Numbered from the stretch's first letter, positions 1-8,786 are shown. The stretch: DNA of 64,000 nucleotides from Natronospira elongata (GCF_034931365.1 NZ_JAYGII010000016.1:8281-72280), one strand, 5' to 3'. Notes: generated by a model from the letters alone, not told the origin. Made by a program: numbers and translations.

Positions 1-467
1 TTGGTCTGTCTTATCTGGGCCTGGAGACTCTCGGCGAATTCATGCAGCACGGTGAGCAGGGTGCCGTCCCGGGGCTCGGTCATCGCCTCCCGGGCGTATT
101 CGGCGCCCTGGCTGGCCCCCACGGCAAAGTGATTGGCCTCCAGTACGGCCTGCTGGGCGCAGGCATCGGAGAAGCCCTGAAAAAACTGGGCCATGATTGC
201 CCCTGAGTTGCCACGGGCACCGTCCAGGCCGGCATCGGCCAATGTGGTCAGGGCGCGTCCGGCATGGCGCTCGGGGCGCTGGCGCAGGCCCAGCAGCATG
301 GCATGCAGGGTTAGCCCCAGGTTGGTGCCGGTATCGCCATCGGCCACCGGGAAGACATTGATCTTGTTGAGATGATTCTGTCGCCGACTGAGGCGGGCGA
401 CACCTGCCTGCAGGGCCCGGCTGAGTCGGTGGCCGTCGATGTAGTTGATGGCGCTCTGACCGCGCAT
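1..467 (-). CDS. DAK2/DegV-type protein, N-terminal part only
   Basis: The first 155 codons of a gene that runs off the left window edge. Residues 37-49 read NVFPVADGDTGTN, the metal/ADP-binding signature of DAK2 (dihydroxyacetone kinase L-type) domains, followed by a GARGNSGAIMAQF block typical of the family. In Firmicutes the FakA kinase carries this domain and phosphorylates fatty acids held by FakB (DegV fold). Many gammaproteobacteria have a single DAK2-DegV fusion, which I expect here, but the DegV half lies outside the window. The ATG at 465-467 is preceded by GAGGA at good spacing. It follows dinB on the same strand after about 70 bp and may be co-transcribed. The exact substrate is not known from sequence. 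Confidence 0.85.
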   Translation of the reverse strand, partial: MRGQSAINYIDGHRLSRALQAGVARLSRRQNHLNKINVFPVADGDTGTNLGLTLHAMLLGLRQRPERHAGRALTTLADAGLDGARGNSGAIMAQFFQGFSDACAQQAVLEANHFAVGASQGAEYAREAMTEPRDGTLLTVLHEFAESLQAQIRQT

Positions 468-534
468 GGATCGTCCTCGTCGCTGTGGATTTCCTGAATT
501 TACACCAGCCGGCGGAGCGCGGCGACCGTTGGCC

Positions 535-1719
535 TCAGCCACGCCGGCGCAGACCACGGCGTAGCACCCCGGCGCCGAAACGTTCACGGGCGGCGTCCAG
601 CAGGCGATCGGTTTCAGCCAGCCGGCTTGCGTCCTGGAAAAGCCCCATCTGGCCGGTGGACTTGACCAGTTCCCTTGCCCCGATGCCCAGCAAGCGCAGC
701 CTCGGTGGCCGGGGTTGCTGCTGCCACCACTGCTCGGCCAGCGCAATGGCGACCTGGCGCAATTCCTCGCCGCTGGCGCTGGGCCGGTTCAGGCGCTGCT
801 GACGGGTGTGGGTACGGAAATCCCGGCTGCGCAGTTTGACGGTCAGGCTGGTGGTTTCCAGTGATTGCTCCCGCAAGCGGGCCGCCAGTTGTTCGGCCAT
901 CTCGGTCAGCAGTTGGCGCATTCGCATCGACTCGCTCAGGTCGCGGTCAAAGGTTCGTTCGGTACTCAGGGAGTGGGTCGGGCGTTCGCTCTTGACCGGG
1001 CGCCGGTCGCGGCCCGCGGCAAGGGCCTTGAGGCGACTGGCCTGGCGGCCCACCAGGCCACGAAGGCGTGGTTCCGGCACCCGTCGCAGGCTGCCGAAGG
1101 TGCTCAGGCCGGCCCGCCGCAGTCGCAGCGTGGTGCCTTCCCCCACGCCCCAGAGACGCTCCACCGGCAGTGGGTCCAGAAAGGCTTGCACGCCATGGGC
1201 AGGGACATGCACCAGGCCGTCGGGCTTGCCCACATCGGAGGCCAGCTTGGCCACGAACTTGTTGGGGGCGATGCCCACCGAGGCAATCAGGCCGATCTCG
1301 TCGCGGATGCGGCGTCGCAGGCCCTCGGCCAGCGCTTCGGGGTCGGTTCGGGCGGCCGGGTCGGCGGAGAGGTCGAGAAAGGCCTCGTCCAGCGAGAGCC
1401 CTTCCACCTCCGGGGTCAGCGCACGAAAACAGCCAAAGACCTGTCGTGACAGCTCACGATAGCGGTCCATGCGCACGGCGCGGAAGTGGGCCTGTGGGCA
1501 GCGCTGGCGAGCGCGGCTGATGGGCATGGCGGAATGGATAGCAAATGCCCTGGCTTCGTAGCTGGCAGCCGAAACCACGCCTCGGCCCCCCAGGCCGCCG
1601 ACGATGACCGGCTGTCCGCGCAGCTCGGGAAAATCGAGCTGCTCCACCGAGGCGTAGAAGGCATCCAGGTCAACGTGGAGGATCAGGCGTTCAGCTGTCG
1701 TGCATGTCGGCTCGGACAC
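535..1719 (-). CDS. dinB: DNA polymerase IV (Y-family translesion polymerase)
   Basis: An error-prone polymerase that extends primers across damaged or misaligned template. The palm-domain acidic residues are intact: LHVDLDAFYASVE at residues 14-26 supplies the first aspartates and SLDEAF at 109-114 supplies the D/E pair. A helix-hairpin-helix region follows around residues 175-200, then the little-finger domain. Near the C-terminus QMGLF matches the QxxLF beta-clamp-binding motif. Length 394 aa is slightly longer than E. coli DinB. The start overlaps the 3' end of the preceding small ORF by 29 bp, so translation may be coupled. I see no obvious LexA box directly upstream, consistent with an internal operon position. 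Confidence 0.95.
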   Translation of the reverse strand: MSEPTCTTAERLILHVDLDAFYASVEQLDFPELRGQPVIVGGLGGRGVVSAASYEARAFAIHSAMPISRARQRCPQAHFRAVRMDRYRELSRQVFGCFRALTPEVEGLSLDEAFLDLSADPAARTDPEALAEGLRRRIRDEIGLIASVGIAPNKFVAKLASDVGKPDGLVHVPAHGVQAFLDPLPVERLWGVGEGTTLRLRRAGLSTFGSLRRVPEPRLRGLVGRQASRLKALAAGRDRRPVKSERPTHSLSTERTFDRDLSESMRMRQLLTEMAEQLAARLREQSLETTSLTVKLRSRDFRTHTRQQRLNRPSASGEELRQVAIALAEQWWQQQPRPPRLRLLGIGARELVKSTGQMGLFQDASRLAETDRLLDAARERFGAGVLRRGLRRRG

Positions 1720-1957
1720 GTTCGGCAGCCTCCCGGCTCAAGAGCACTACATTCATGCTGGCAGGATAGATACGCCCCTGGGCGCGCAGGGACTCGATGT
1801 CCGGGCCATGGGACTGGGCTCTGAGCAGCAGAAAATCCCGATCCTCGGTGAGTGCCTCGCCAAGGCGCTTGAAGGCCCGAAAGGCGGTCCCCTTGGGGCA
1901 GTGTTCGGCCTCGTCGAGCTCCCGGAAGCTGAGCCATTGTGGATTGTCTTCCGGCAT
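1691..1957 (-). CDS. small conserved-looking protein upstream of dinB
   Basis: An 88-residue acidic protein I do not recognise. Visible are a central KGTAFRAFKRLG segment and a C-terminal stretch resembling a short alpha/beta domain; there is no signal peptide or membrane segment. Its ATG overlaps the stop of the upstream DUF4136 gene by one base (TAATG) and its own 3' end overlaps dinB by 29 bp. This tight packing argues that it is translated rather than a shadow ORF. A role linked to DinB is suggested only by position. Confidence 0.6.
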   Translation of the reverse strand: MPEDNPQWLSFRELDEAEHCPKGTAFRAFKRLGEALTEDRDFLLLRAQSHGPDIESLRAQGRIYPASMNVVLLSREAAERVRADMHDS

Positions 1958-2532
1958 TACTCTCTTTCCGGCGGAAATTCGGCCACGATGGCCTCGATCA
2001 GTCGCTTGAGGCGACTGTCATCATAGCGGTCCTGACGGCGATCGCTCTCCCGCCAGCCGCGCCAGACCAGCATGTTCTGTTCCCGGTCGATGATATCGAT
2101 CATCAGCGTGGTCACGGTCTGTGGGCGTGACCCGCCCACGGCCAGGCCGCCGCCCACGGCAGTGCCGCCTCCACGGCGGGCAGTGCCGACGCCGATGCTC
2201 AGTCCCGTGCCGCCGCTGACCGCCTCGCGGCTGCTGCTTCGATAGGTGACCAGAAAGTCCGCCGTCTCCGGGTCGGTTTGCTGGAAGCCGGCCTCGGTCA
2301 GTGCCTCGGTGACCAGTCGTTGCACCCGGCGGTCAAGGAGCTCACTGTCGAGCGCGGGGTCTTCGACCTCGACCCGCAGCGGTGCCATCCAGGCAAAGCT
2401 TCGGTAGGGCTCATAGCTGATTTCCCGGTCGTACTCGGTCTTGACCGGCGTGGCGCAGCCTGCGAGCAACAGCAAGGCCAGCAGGCCGATAACGGCACGG
2501 CGGTGATTGTACTTTTGGATGGCAATGGACAT
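1957..2532 (-). CDS. DUF4136 family lipoprotein (copy 1)
   Basis: 191 aa. It has an N-terminal hydrophobic segment and a lipobox (LLLAGC near residue 26), so it is predicted to be an outer- or inner-membrane lipoprotein. The body matches the DUF4136 family: a YxSFAW motif after the lipidated cysteine, a DxELLDRRV helix, an ADFLVTY strand and a C-terminal IDREQ...WRGW block. A glycine-rich GGGTAVGGGLAVGG stretch lies in the centre. Function is unknown for the family. It is clearly paralogous to the gene immediately upstream (14 bp away). The ATG at 2532 has GGAGG eight bases upstream. Confidence 0.85.
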   Translation of the reverse strand: MSIAIQKYNHRRAVIGLLALLLLAGCATPVKTEYDREISYEPYRSFAWMAPLRVEVEDPALDSELLDRRVQRLVTEALTEAGFQQTDPETADFLVTYRSSSREAVSGGTGLSIGVGTARRGGGTAVGGGLAVGGSRPQTVTTLMIDIIDREQNMLVWRGWRESDRRQDRYDDSRLKRLIEAIVAEFPPERE

Positions 2533-2545
2533 GGCATGGCCTCCC

Positions 2546-3160
2546 TTAGAATCCTGGAGGGAAATCAGCCAGAATACGTTGCAGAAGTTGTTTCAGCCGC
2601 TCGTCCCGGAAGCGTTCCTGGCGGACCTCGCTGGCCCGCCAGCCCCGCCAGATCAGCTCACCCCGTTCACGATCGATCACGTCCACGATCAGGCTTCCTT
2701 CTCGGTAGACCCGGGTATCGCCGACGTAATGCACATGATGATGGACCGGCGGGCCGAAAAATGGATGAGGATGATAGTTGGGGTGCCAGTAAGGGTGCCA
2801 GCGGTAGCTCGGCCCGTGGTGCAGATGCACCCGGACATTAGGGGAGACAAGGCGCTCACGGGTCACCGTGTGGTAAGTGATGAGAAAGTCCGCGGATTCG
2901 GCATCCACTTCCTGATAGCCCCTGTCCTTGAGGATGGCCCGGACGGCATGGGCGACCCGGCGGTCCAGCAATTCGCTGTCCAGAACAGGATCCCGCACGG
3001 TCTCGCGCCTCGGTGCGGTCCAGGCAAAGCTTTGGTAGCGGTCGAAATCCACCCCCGGGTCATGCTCGCTCCGAGTGGGCGTGGCGCAGGCGGCAAGCAG
3101 CCAGGCCAGCAACAGAACCAGCACCAGAACCGGTGTGCCTTTCTTGATCATGAGCGTCAT
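2546..3160 (-). CDS. DUF4136 family lipoprotein (copy 2, His-rich)
   Basis: 204 aa, first gene of the minus-strand run to dinB. A signal peptide with lipobox (LLAAC near residue 25) is followed by the same landmarks as copy 1: SFAW, DSELLDRRV, ADFLITY and IDRERGELIWRGW. It differs by a histidine/proline/tyrosine-rich insertion (HPYWHPNYHPHPFF region, about residues 118-145) where copy 1 has glycines. The insert could bind metal or be a surface loop; that is inference. The ATG at 3160 sits very close to GGAGAGG, and an in-frame ATG nine bases later is an alternative start. Confidence 0.85.
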   Translation of the reverse strand: MTLMIKKGTPVLVLVLLLAWLLAACATPTRSEHDPGVDFDRYQSFAWTAPRRETVRDPVLDSELLDRRVAHAVRAILKDRGYQEVDAESADFLITYHTVTRERLVSPNVRVHLHHGPSYRWHPYWHPNYHPHPFFGPPVHHHVHYVGDTRVYREGSLIVDVIDRERGELIWRGWRASEVRQERFRDERLKQLLQRILADFPPGF

Positions 3161-3226
3161 CCTCTCCAGGCTGTTCGCCTCTACCTCAAATCAGACCGTT
3201 GCACGGGATTGGGGGTTCCGGTGCCC

Positions 3227-3979
3227 TCAGTCCACCGCACTGCGTCCCCCGTCCACCGGCAGGATCTGGCCGGTAACATAGGGCGCGTCGCGCACCATGA
3301 ACAGCACCGCCGCAGCAATGTCGCGAGGCTCGCCCTTGCGGCCCAAGGGGACGCGGGCCAGGAGTTGTTGCTGGGTGTCGGCATTCATTGGCTGCTCCGG
3401 CCAAAGAATGGCGCCGGGCGCGACCCCGTTGACCCGCACCGAGGGGGCCATTTCACCGGCCAGGCTCCGGGTCAGCATGGCCAGTCCGGCCTTGGCGGCG
3501 GTATAGACCGGGTGCCCGGCCAGGGGCCGGAAGGCATGAATGTCGATGATGTTGATGATCTGCCCCTGCCGTCGGGCCAGGGCTTCACAGGCGGCCTGTG
3601 CCAGGAAGTAGGGTGCCTTGAGGTTGCTGCCCATGAGATCCTCCCATTGGGCTTCATCGGTCTCGCCCAGGGGGGTGGGATAGAAGCTGGAGGCATTGTT
3701 GACCAGCAAATCCAGCCCGCCCCATTGTTCCGCGGCCTTGATCAGGGAGGGGAAGGCATCCGGGGCCAGCAGATCGGCCTGGGCGGTGACCGCCGACTCG
3801 GCTCGCCGGTCATTGAGGCTCTGGGCCAGTGCCTCGGCTTCCTGGCCCGAGTGGCGGTAGTGGATGACCACATTCATGCCCGCCTGGTGGAGCTGCTCGG
3901 CAATGACTGCACCGATGCGCCGGGCGGCGCCCGTGACCAGAGCCGTTTTGCCCGCCAGGGGGCCTGTATTATCCTGCAT
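3227..3979 (-). CDS. pteridine reductase (short-chain dehydrogenase)
   Basis: 250 aa NAD(P)H-dependent SDR. The Rossmann motif TGAARRIG is at residues 16-23, with the arginine pair expected for NADPH preference, and NNASSF follows strand 4. The catalytic set matches pteridine reductase 1 rather than classical SDRs: D146, Y159 and K163, with D and Y 13 residues apart as in PTR1. The expected reaction is reduction of dihydropterins or dihydrofolate to the tetrahydro form. FolM-like dihydromonapterin reductase is the alternative name. It is divergent from the methyltransferase at 4025 with only 45 bp between them, so promoters must overlap. Confidence 0.85.
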   Translation of the reverse strand: MQDNTGPLAGKTALVTGAARRIGAVIAEQLHQAGMNVVIHYRHSGQEAEALAQSLNDRRAESAVTAQADLLAPDAFPSLIKAAEQWGGLDLLVNNASSFYPTPLGETDEAQWEDLMGSNLKAPYFLAQAACEALARRQGQIINIIDIHAFRPLAGHPVYTAAKAGLAMLTRSLAGEMAPSVRVNGVAPGAILWPEQPMNADTQQQLLARVPLGRKGEPRDIAAAVLFMVRDAPYVTGQILPVDGGRSAVD

Positions 3980-4024
3980 GATCTTTTATCCCAACGCTGA
4001 CCGGAAGAGGCAGATTACAGCGCC

Positions 4025-5224
4025 ATGAACGCACCCCGCAATCCAGAGGAAGAAGCCGGTCGCCTGCCGGAGCCGCCACCGGAAGCCCTGGCCCATAGCC
4101 AGCGCGTGGCTGCCCGCATTGGCGAGGCCATCGATGCCGAGGGGGGCGTGATTCCCTTTTCCCGCTACATGGATATGGCCTTGTACGAGCCTGGGCTGGG
4201 CTATTACAGCGCCGGGGCGCGAAAATTCGGGGAAGCGGGCGATTTCATCACCGCACCGGAGATGTCTTCCCTGTTCAGTGTCTGTCTCGCGGATCAGGCT
4301 GAGGAGGTGCTGGATCGTCTGGGCGGGGGCCAGATTCTCGAGATGGGGGCCGGCTCCGGCGCCATGGCCGCGGCCATCCTCGACCATCTGGCCGCGCGGG
4401 GTTGCCTGCCGGATCGTTATCTCATTCTCGAGGTGAGCGCGGATTTGCGTGAGCGCCAGGCCGAGACCATTGAGGCCCGGGCGCCGGATCTGCTGGAACG
4501 CGTCCATTGGGTTGATGATCTGCCCGAGCGCCTGCGCGGCGTGGTGCTGGCCAATGAGGTGCTGGATGCCCTGGCGGTGGAGCGTTTCCGTATCCGCGGT
4601 GGTGCGGTCCGGCGTCTGGGTGTGGCCCGTGGTCAGCGTGGATTCGCCTGGCGGGAGATGGCCCATGACCGCGAGCTGTCCGAGCGGGTCAGGGCAGTGG
4701 AAAAGGATCTCGGCCGCAAGCTCCCGGAAGGCTATGAATCCGAGCTGGCGGTCAGCATGCCCGCGCTGGTTCGGCGGGTGGGTGAGTGCCTGAGTCGCGG
4801 CGCGGCCCTGTTTGTCGATTACGGCCTGCCGCGCCGGGAATATTATCTCCCGGAACGCAATCGTGGCACCCTCATGTGCCACTACCGCCATCGGGCCCAT
4901 GACGATCCCTTTGTCTATCCGGGGATTCAGGACATCACCGCCTGGGTGGATTTCACCACCGTGGCCGAGGCGGCCGTGGCTTCAGGCTGCGATCTGCTGG
5001 GTTTCACCACCCAGGCCCATTTCCTTCTCGGGGCGGGCATCGATCGTCATGTTGCCCATGTGAACCCCGAGGACACCCTGAGTCAGCTCAAGCTGGCCCA
5101 GGAGGTGAAGCTTCTCACCCTGCCGGGCGAGATGGGCGAACGCTTCAAGGTGATTGGCTTTGCCCGTGGCGAGGGCATCGGCATGAGCGCCTTTGGTTTT
5201 CGTGATCTGCGAATGCGGCTATGA
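4025..5224 (+). CDS. class I SAM-dependent methyltransferase, NDUFAF7/MidA (COG1565) family
   Basis: 399 aa. The family signature PFSRYMDMALYEPGLGYY is near residues 45-62, followed by GDFITAPEMSSLF and a SAM-binding LEMGAGSGAMA loop near residue 108. The eukaryotic relative NDUFAF7 dimethylates an arginine of a complex I subunit; bacterial members have no settled substrate, so a protein-arginine target is inference. No signal peptide, so cytoplasmic. The stop overlaps the next start as ATGA, indicating translational coupling with the barrel protein that follows. Confidence 0.88.
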   Translation: MNAPRNPEEEAGRLPEPPPEALAHSQRVAARIGEAIDAEGGVIPFSRYMDMALYEPGLGYYSAGARKFGEAGDFITAPEMSSLFSVCLADQAEEVLDRLGGGQILEMGAGSGAMAAAILDHLAARGCLPDRYLILEVSADLRERQAETIEARAPDLLERVHWVDDLPERLRGVVLANEVLDALAVERFRIRGGAVRRLGVARGQRGFAWREMAHDRELSERVRAVEKDLGRKLPEGYESELAVSMPALVRRVGECLSRGAALFVDYGLPRREYYLPERNRGTLMCHYRHRAHDDPFVYPGIQDITAWVDFTTVAEAAVASGCDLLGFTTQAHFLLGAGIDRHVAHVNPEDTLSQLKLAQEVKLLTLPGEMGERFKVIGFARGEGIGMSAFGFRDLRMRL

Positions 5225-6135
5225 ATCGTTCTGTTTTTATCGTTTGTGCACTGCTGCTTGCCCAGGCGGCGACCGCTGAGGCCTTGTGGACCGCGGAATC
5301 GGAGCTGCGCGCCAGCGATGCCGATTCATACAGCTGGTTGCTGTCAGTGGACCGCAGTCTCGGGGAGCGCGGTCTGATCTACGTCACAGTGCGCGAGTCC
5401 CAGGTGGATGCCGAGGGAGCCGATCTGGACACGGGCAGTCGTGTTCTGGGGGGCATGTACCGTCTGAACGAGACCTGGCGGCTGAGCGCCCATGCCGAGC
5501 GCTGGGGGCGGCGGGGGGATATCCGGGCCGACCGTCTCAGCAGCACCTTGTCTGGCAATGGCGAACAGTTCGGTCTCTCGCTGATTGCGGGCATGCGCTG
5601 GATCACCCTGTCGGCCGGTGCACCGGCCCGCTCGCCAGGCAATGGCGATAATGGGCCGCCGTTCGGAATCCCGGTGGATCCTGGTGATGACGACGAGGAA
5701 AACGGCGATCGGGTGGCCGAGGATTTTGATCTCAAGGCGCGTCAATTGGGAATTCGTGGCCGCTGGTTCCTGGACGATCAGTGGACCCTGGTGGCCGGCC
5801 TCAATTGGGACAGTTACGACCGAAATCCGGGTGACCTGGCCGCCCGGGAGGCCATTGAGCAGCTCAGCAGTTCCGCGGTTACCCTGGCCCAGAGCTTCCG
5901 CGATCGCGGTCTGTTTTTCGAAGTTCGCCATGACTTCGGTGAGTTTCGGGAATTGTCTGTCTACCTGGCCCGGGATCGTTCAGCGGTGGATGGGCGTCGC
6001 GCCGATACCCTGGCCCTGAGCTGGATTCAGCCCATGGCGGATGCCTGGGACGTTCGGCTGGAGGTGGGGCGGACCCGGACCGAGGATTTCGATCCCACCC
6101 ACTTTGTCGGCGTCGGTCTGACCTGGTATCCCTGA
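5221..6135 (+). CDS. predicted outer-membrane beta-barrel protein
   Basis: 304 aa with a clear signal peptide (residues 1-19, cleavage after an ATA-E type site). The mature part alternates polar and hydrophobic residues with many Trp/Tyr/Arg-ended strands and closes with a C-terminal aromatic residue (GLTWYP), as expected for an outer-membrane barrel. An acidic, proline/glycine-rich loop (about residues 143-170, with DPGDDDEENGD) suggests a surface loop. I do not recognise a named family. The protein at 47437-48132 has a similar organisation. It is translationally coupled to the upstream methyltransferase. Confidence 0.65.
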   Translation: MNRSVFIVCALLLAQAATAEALWTAESELRASDADSYSWLLSVDRSLGERGLIYVTVRESQVDAEGADLDTGSRVLGGMYRLNETWRLSAHAERWGRRGDIRADRLSSTLSGNGEQFGLSLIAGMRWITLSAGAPARSPGNGDNGPPFGIPVDPGDDDEENGDRVAEDFDLKARQLGIRGRWFLDDQWTLVAGLNWDSYDRNPGDLAAREAIEQLSSSAVTLAQSFRDRGLFFEVRHDFGEFRELSVYLARDRSAVDGRRADTLALSWIQPMADAWDVRLEVGRTRTEDFDPTHFVGVGLTWYP

Positions 6136-6161
6136 TTCTGTACTGCCTGATTGGCACTCGT

Positions 6162-7352
6162 TCAGAACAAGGGGATCAGTCGCCCTTCACCCATGGTCTC
6201 GCTGTTTCCATCGATGCGCACGCTGTTCTCGCCACTGAAATCGCTCAGTTCCAGGAAGGGGCCATCCTGGTCGCGCCCGCTCAGCACCAGGGTTTGGCCA
6301 TCGGCACTGATATCCACCCCGGGGTCCGGGGCGCCGTCCACCTGCGTGATGCTTGTTACCTGCGTCGTCTGGCCGGGATTGATCATCAAAATGGAGAACA
6401 TCCTCCAGATCGTGTTGTCGCCGCTTTCATCGCGGCTTAGCAGCACACCCCGCTCGCCATTGCCGGCAAGCCGCCAGGCGACGAGGTCGCCGGCCAGGTC
6501 CGGGGCGACCCGTTGGGCGGCGCCGGCATCCATCTGGGCGAAGAAGGCGCCCACCCCATCCTGGTTCTCCAATTCGCCCATGAAGGCCACCCGATTGCCA
6601 TCGTCACTGAGCTGGAAGGGGCAGGGGCCGGCGGCGGGTTGATCCACGATGACGGCACGCAGATCCGCGTGATTGCTGGGTACGGGTACCGGATTGGCCC
6701 CACTGCTGGGGCTGCGAAAGAGCTGGCCATCGTCGTTAAAGATGACAAAGGTGCCGGCCGCATTGATATCCGTGCAGCTGATGTCGCCTTCCACGGTGAC
6801 CAGTGTTTCCACCTGATCTGCAATCGGATCCCAGATGCCCACGCCACGGCTGACACTGCTCTCCGGGTCAGAGGCAACGCTGCGGATATCTTCGGCAAAG
6901 GCGATGGTGCTGGCGTCCGCGTCCACCGAGGCGCCCCAGCTCAGCCGGGTGTCGGCCCCGGCATCCCGAGGCAGGGACTGTCGATCGTTGCCGCTGCTGT
7001 CCACATGGATGACACGGGGCAGCGTGTCGGTCTCGGTGGTCTGGTCAACCGTGAACGTCAGACCGGCCTGATTCCGGGCCAGGGAGGGCAGGCGCAGCGC
7101 CTCCTGGTTCTGGCTGGCGCGCTCGGTCAGCCGCAGTTCACTGTCTTCCAGTCGCCACAAGGCGATGCCGCTGCTGCCGCTACCGGAAAAATGCCAGGCC
7201 AGCTCACCGCTGAATTCACTGGTATCGCTGTCCAGCATCTCATCTTCATCGTCGTCCGGTCCGACGAAACTGCTCTCCTCACCGTCGAAACAGGCGCTGA
7301 GCAGCAACATCAGGGCCAGGCAATACAGGCAAGCCATCTTTTTCAGCATCAT
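6162..7352 (-). CDS. lipoprotein with beta-propeller-like repeats
   Basis: 396 aa. Lipobox LLSAC near residue 21, then an acidic linker (GPDDDEDEMLDSD). The remainder contains repeated motifs of the kind seen in TolB/PD40 propellers (DASTIAFAED, DDGNRVAFMG, GNGERGVLLSRD, ADGQTLVLSG), roughly one per 45-60 residues. No catalytic motif is visible, so a periplasmic or surface binding role is the most that can be said. The start overlaps the stop of cca by 4 bp (ATGA), so it is probably the second gene of a cca operon. Confidence 0.65.
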   Translation of the reverse strand: MMLKKMACLYCLALMLLLSACFDGEESSFVGPDDDEDEMLDSDTSEFSGELAWHFSGSGSSGIALWRLEDSELRLTERASQNQEALRLPSLARNQAGLTFTVDQTTETDTLPRVIHVDSSGNDRQSLPRDAGADTRLSWGASVDADASTIAFAEDIRSVASDPESSVSRGVGIWDPIADQVETLVTVEGDISCTDINAAGTFVIFNDDGQLFRSPSSGANPVPVPSNHADLRAVIVDQPAAGPCPFQLSDDGNRVAFMGELENQDGVGAFFAQMDAGAAQRVAPDLAGDLVAWRLAGNGERGVLLSRDESGDNTIWRMFSILMINPGQTTQVTSITQVDGAPDPGVDISADGQTLVLSGRDQDGPFLELSDFSGENSVRIDGNSETMGEGRLIPLF

Positions 7353-8575
7353 TCTGCTCCGCTCAATGTGTTGGCAATCGCGCGGACGCGCAGTCGTCGC
7401 AGGGCATCTCCGAAGGCCTTGCCCTGGTAGCGGCTGGCGTCCACCTGTTCACTGCCCACCGCGGCGGCCGCGGCCAGGCAGGCTCGCAGATGGTTGGCCT
7501 GGGGGTAGGCTCGCCCTTCAAGCCCTTTGCGGCCCCTGGCGTCTGCCTCGCAGACTAACAGTAGCCGTTCAAAGTCTTCAGGCCGCCGGAGGGCGTCACA
7601 AGCCTCCAGGACCTTCATGATAGTGGCGGCGCGCAGTTCCTGCGCGCGGTGCACATGGGTGTGCCAGCGGGCCGCCAATCGGCCAAGGCGTTCATGGGCC
7701 TTGGGAATCCTGAGTCGTTTGACCATGGCCACCACCAGTTTCTCCCCGCTCTTCTCATGCCCATGATGCGCGGGCCAGGCCTGGGTCGGGGTCAGCCCCT
7801 TGCCCAGGTCATGGACCAGGGCGGCGAAGCGAATTCGAGTATCGTCACTGAGTCTGGCGGCCTGTTCCAGGACCCGCAGCACATGGTCGCCGGTATCGAT
7901 CTCCGGATGGTGGGCCTCGGGTTGGGGGACTCCGAACAGGCGGTCCACTTCCGGAAACAGAATCGCCAGGGCGCCGGTCTCGCGGAGCACCCGGATGAAT
8001 ACCTGCGGTGCCGCTTCGCCCAATGCCCGCTCGGTTTCCTGCCAGATGCGTTCCGGGCTCAGGGCCTGGAGCTCCTCCGGCGTGGCCATGGTCTGCATCA
8101 GCGTCAGGGTTTCCTCGGCGATACGAAAGCCCAGGTGGTGGAAGCGGGCGGCAAAGCGGGCCACTCTCAGTATTCGCAGGGGGTCTTCACGGAAGGCGGG
8201 GGAGACATGGCGAAGCAGGCCGGCCTCCAGGTCGGCGCGGCCACCGAAGGGGTCCACCAGTTCGCCCTCTCGGGTCTCGGCCATGGCGTTGATGGTTAGA
8301 TCCCGGCGAGCCAGATCGTCTTCCAGGCTGACGTCGGGGGCGGCATGAAAGTCGAAGCCATGATAACCACGCCCGGCCTTGCGCTCGGTGCGGGCCAGGG
8401 CATATTCCTCGCCGCTCTCGGGATGCAGGAAGACAGGAAAATCCCGACCCACCGGGCGGAAACCCCGCTCGGTCATGGCCTCCGGTGTCGCACCCACCAC
8501 CACCCAGTCCCGGTCGGTGACCGGACGCCCCAGGAGCTTGTCGCGAACCGCGCCGCCTACGAGGTAGATATCCAT
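7349..8575 (-). CDS. cca: CCA tRNA nucleotidyltransferase with HD domain
   Basis: 408 aa, typical for the bacterial multifunctional enzyme that adds or repairs the 3' CCA of tRNAs. The N-terminal nucleotidyltransferase motif VGGAVRDKLLG is at residues 6-16 and the metal-binding DRDW at 21-24. The template-arginine region RRDLTINAMA follows near residue 92. A C-terminal HD phosphohydrolase domain is visible (FAALVHDLGKG and HHGHE), as in E. coli Cca, which also has 2',3'-cyclic phosphodiesterase activity. The start at 8575 directly follows a 14-bp-period repeat tract. Confidence 0.95.
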   Translation of the reverse strand: MDIYLVGGAVRDKLLGRPVTDRDWVVVGATPEAMTERGFRPVGRDFPVFLHPESGEEYALARTERKAGRGYHGFDFHAAPDVSLEDDLARRDLTINAMAETREGELVDPFGGRADLEAGLLRHVSPAFREDPLRILRVARFAARFHHLGFRIAEETLTLMQTMATPEELQALSPERIWQETERALGEAAPQVFIRVLRETGALAILFPEVDRLFGVPQPEAHHPEIDTGDHVLRVLEQAARLSDDTRIRFAALVHDLGKGLTPTQAWPAHHGHEKSGEKLVVAMVKRLRIPKAHERLGRLAARWHTHVHRAQELRAATIMKVLEACDALRRPEDFERLLLVCEADARGRKGLEGRAYPQANHLRACLAAAAAVGSEQVDASRYQGKAFGDALRRLRVRAIANTLSGAE

Positions 8576-8623
8576 GAGCGGTATTGTAGGGGAGCGGCGA
8601 AGCGCGAGCTACGAGTGTTGGAG

Positions 8624-8672
8624 GGTGAGGGGGCAGGGGTGAGGCGTTAGGGGTGAGGAGTCAGGGGGTGAA
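8624..8672. repeat. short 14-bp-period GGTGAGG repeat tract
   Basis: GGTGAGG occurs at 8624-8630, 8638-8644 and 8652-8658, spaced exactly 14 bp, with a degenerate fourth unit (GGTGAAA) one base off register. The tract lies between cca and the S9 peptidase terminator. It may be a minisatellite-like slippage product; nothing shows a function. Confidence 0.5.
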
Positions 8673-8723
8673 AGTAGCACCAAGCCGGCGGCTACGGGCT
8701 CGCCGCTCGAAGCTCGCCGCCCC

Positions 8724-8757
8724 AAAAAAAACGGGGCGGCAAACACTGCCGCCCCGT
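8724..8757 (-). terminator. Rho-independent terminator of the S9 peptidase gene
   Basis: A 10-bp GC stem (ACGGGGCGGC with GCCGCCCCGT) around a 7-nt loop is followed, on the minus strand, by a run of eight T. It lies 30 bp after the peptidase stop codon. Confidence 0.9.
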
Positions 8758-8786
8758 TCCCTTACCGCAAAAGCGGCCAAGGCCAA

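Noticed and set aside
2507..4000. 497-codon plus-strand open frame
   Set aside because: Opposite two DUF4136 genes and the pteridine reductase, all with clear family motifs; the long frame is an effect of high GC.
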